Assembly (NCBI GenBank): GCA_016650355.1
Contig: JAENVX010000007.1
Coordinates: 1 to 14,013 of the forward strand
Direction: 5' to 3'
Length of the DNA: 14,013 bases
Source of the DNA: Bacteroidia bacterium
GTDB taxonomy: Bacteria > Bacteroidota > Bacteroidia > Cytophagales > Cyclobacteriaceae
Positions within the stretch are counted from its first letter, which is position 1. Each line of letters starts with the position of its first letter. Below the pieces are notes generated by a model, which saw only the letters and a program-made list of their open reading frames with translations, made no database searches and was not told where the DNA came from. Both the position numbers and the translations under genes were made by a program. This document shows, piece by piece, positions 13,676 through 14,013 of this stretch.

Positions 13676-13737
13676 GAATAAGTGTATTTGATCCCTAAGG
13701 TAGAGAAACTCAAGAATATTTGGACAACCTGTGAGAA

Positions 13738-14013
13738 TTAAAATCCCTCAACTGAAGCCTCATCTTTTTTCGGTTTTCCGGATTTGGATTGCTTGATCCG
13801 GTAATTAAAGGTGAGGTTAATCTGTCTTCTTCTCATTTGAAAATTGCGATCGGTATAGAATGTTTGGCCCTCCATTACACTTCTAATTTTCCGTGTATTG
13901 AACATGTCCAAAATGTTGAGATTAAGTGTACCCTTGTCTTTCACAATTTCCTTGCTGATAGAGAAATCAGCATAGTATAAAGCCTTTCTACTTCCTTGTG
14001 CAGTTTTCTGAGG
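13738..14013 (-). CDS. TonB-dependent-receptor-like outer-membrane beta-barrel, C-terminal part
   Basis: The minus-strand frame is open to the last base, so the gene starts outside the window; 91 residues are visible. The GTG at 13944 is an internal valine. The visible end is typical of the last beta-strands of outer-membrane receptors in Bacteroidota: AQGSRKALYYADFSISKEI, then GTLNLNILDMFNTRK, FYTDRNFQMRRR and the final strand QINLTFNYRI. A polar tail of ~20 residues (SKSGKPKKDEASVEGF) follows the strand and differs from the usual terminal aromatic residue near the end. The family is TonB-dependent transporters or the related outer-membrane beta-barrel family (PF14905 type). Substrate and plug domain cannot be seen. 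The next gene downstream is the Dabb gene, 62 bp away on the same strand. Confidence 0.85.
   Translation of the reverse strand, partial: PQKTAQGSRKALYYADFSISKEIVKDKGTLNLNILDMFNTRKIRSVMEGQTFYTDRNFQMRRRQINLTFNYRIKQSKSGKPKKDEASVEGF

Noticed and set aside
13789..13980. Plus-strand ORF of 63 codons near the right edge
   Set aside because: It is the antisense shadow of the TonB-dependent-receptor-like C-terminus.
1..14013. CRISPR arrays, insertion sequences or attachment sites, including tRNA-linked integration
   Set aside because: No regularly spaced repeats, transposase or integrase reading frames, or duplicated tRNA 3' ends were seen.

Overview
The window looks like a chromosomal segment of a Bacteroidota bacterium, probably of the Cytophagales/Cyclobacteriaceae type. 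This is an inference. The evidence is: several intergenic elements match the Bacteroidota sigma-factor promoter (-33 TTTG or TTG, about 19-22 bp, -7 TAnnTTTG); Shine-Dalgarno sequences are absent before most starts; base composition is AT-rich; and there is the C-terminus of an outer-membrane TonB-dependent-receptor-like beta-barrel ending in the typical RRRQINLTFNYRI strand. I see no insertion sequence, phage gene, CRISPR array or integration scar. Most genes are housekeeping or broadly conserved.

Layout, left to right. (1) 1-1602 (+): the 3' part of a CHASE2 membrane sensor without an output domain, then a secreted FecR-like/TPR protein, closed by a strong terminator. (2) 1667-2600 (+): a near-perfect promoter and sucD (succinyl-CoA ligase alpha). 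(3) 2623-3960 (-): a PIN-PhoH ATPase, convergent with sucD. Its upstream region (3985-4100) holds a predicted promoter, a palindrome over the -7 box and a long terminator-like hairpin. (4) 7535-4157 (-): a tight three-gene operon of VWA protein, MoxR/Mg-chelatase-like AAA+ ATPase and a Schlafen AlbA_2-domain protein. (5) 7654-7855 (+): a 40-residue lipoprotein with its own promoter. (6) 8803-7957 (-): tRNA-Thr(CGU), a small PH-like membrane protein, and two tRNA-Leu genes (GAG, CAG) behind their own promoter. (7) 8866-10056 (+): an Rrf2-family regulator and a 1-Cys peroxiredoxin with a palindromic promoter, then a terminator. (8) 10059-11266 (+): a DegT/DnrJ/EryC1 aminotransferase with a palindrome in its promoter. 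(9) 13129-11325 (-): an EamA transporter and a family-2 glycosyltransferase overlapping by 4 bp. (10) 13675-13277 (-): a Tat-exported Dabb-domain protein. (11) 14013-13738 (-): the C-terminus of a TonB-dependent-receptor-like beta-barrel.

Likely functional units are the CHASE2/FecR envelope pair, the AAA+/VWA/AlbA operon (a MoxR-type remodelling pair with an added nucleic-acid-binding partner), and the Rrf2/peroxiredoxin redox pair. The most interesting unexplained signals are the phoH leader hairpin, the AAA+/VWA/AlbA association, the tiny lipoprotein, and two membrane-protein genes that lack an ATG start.
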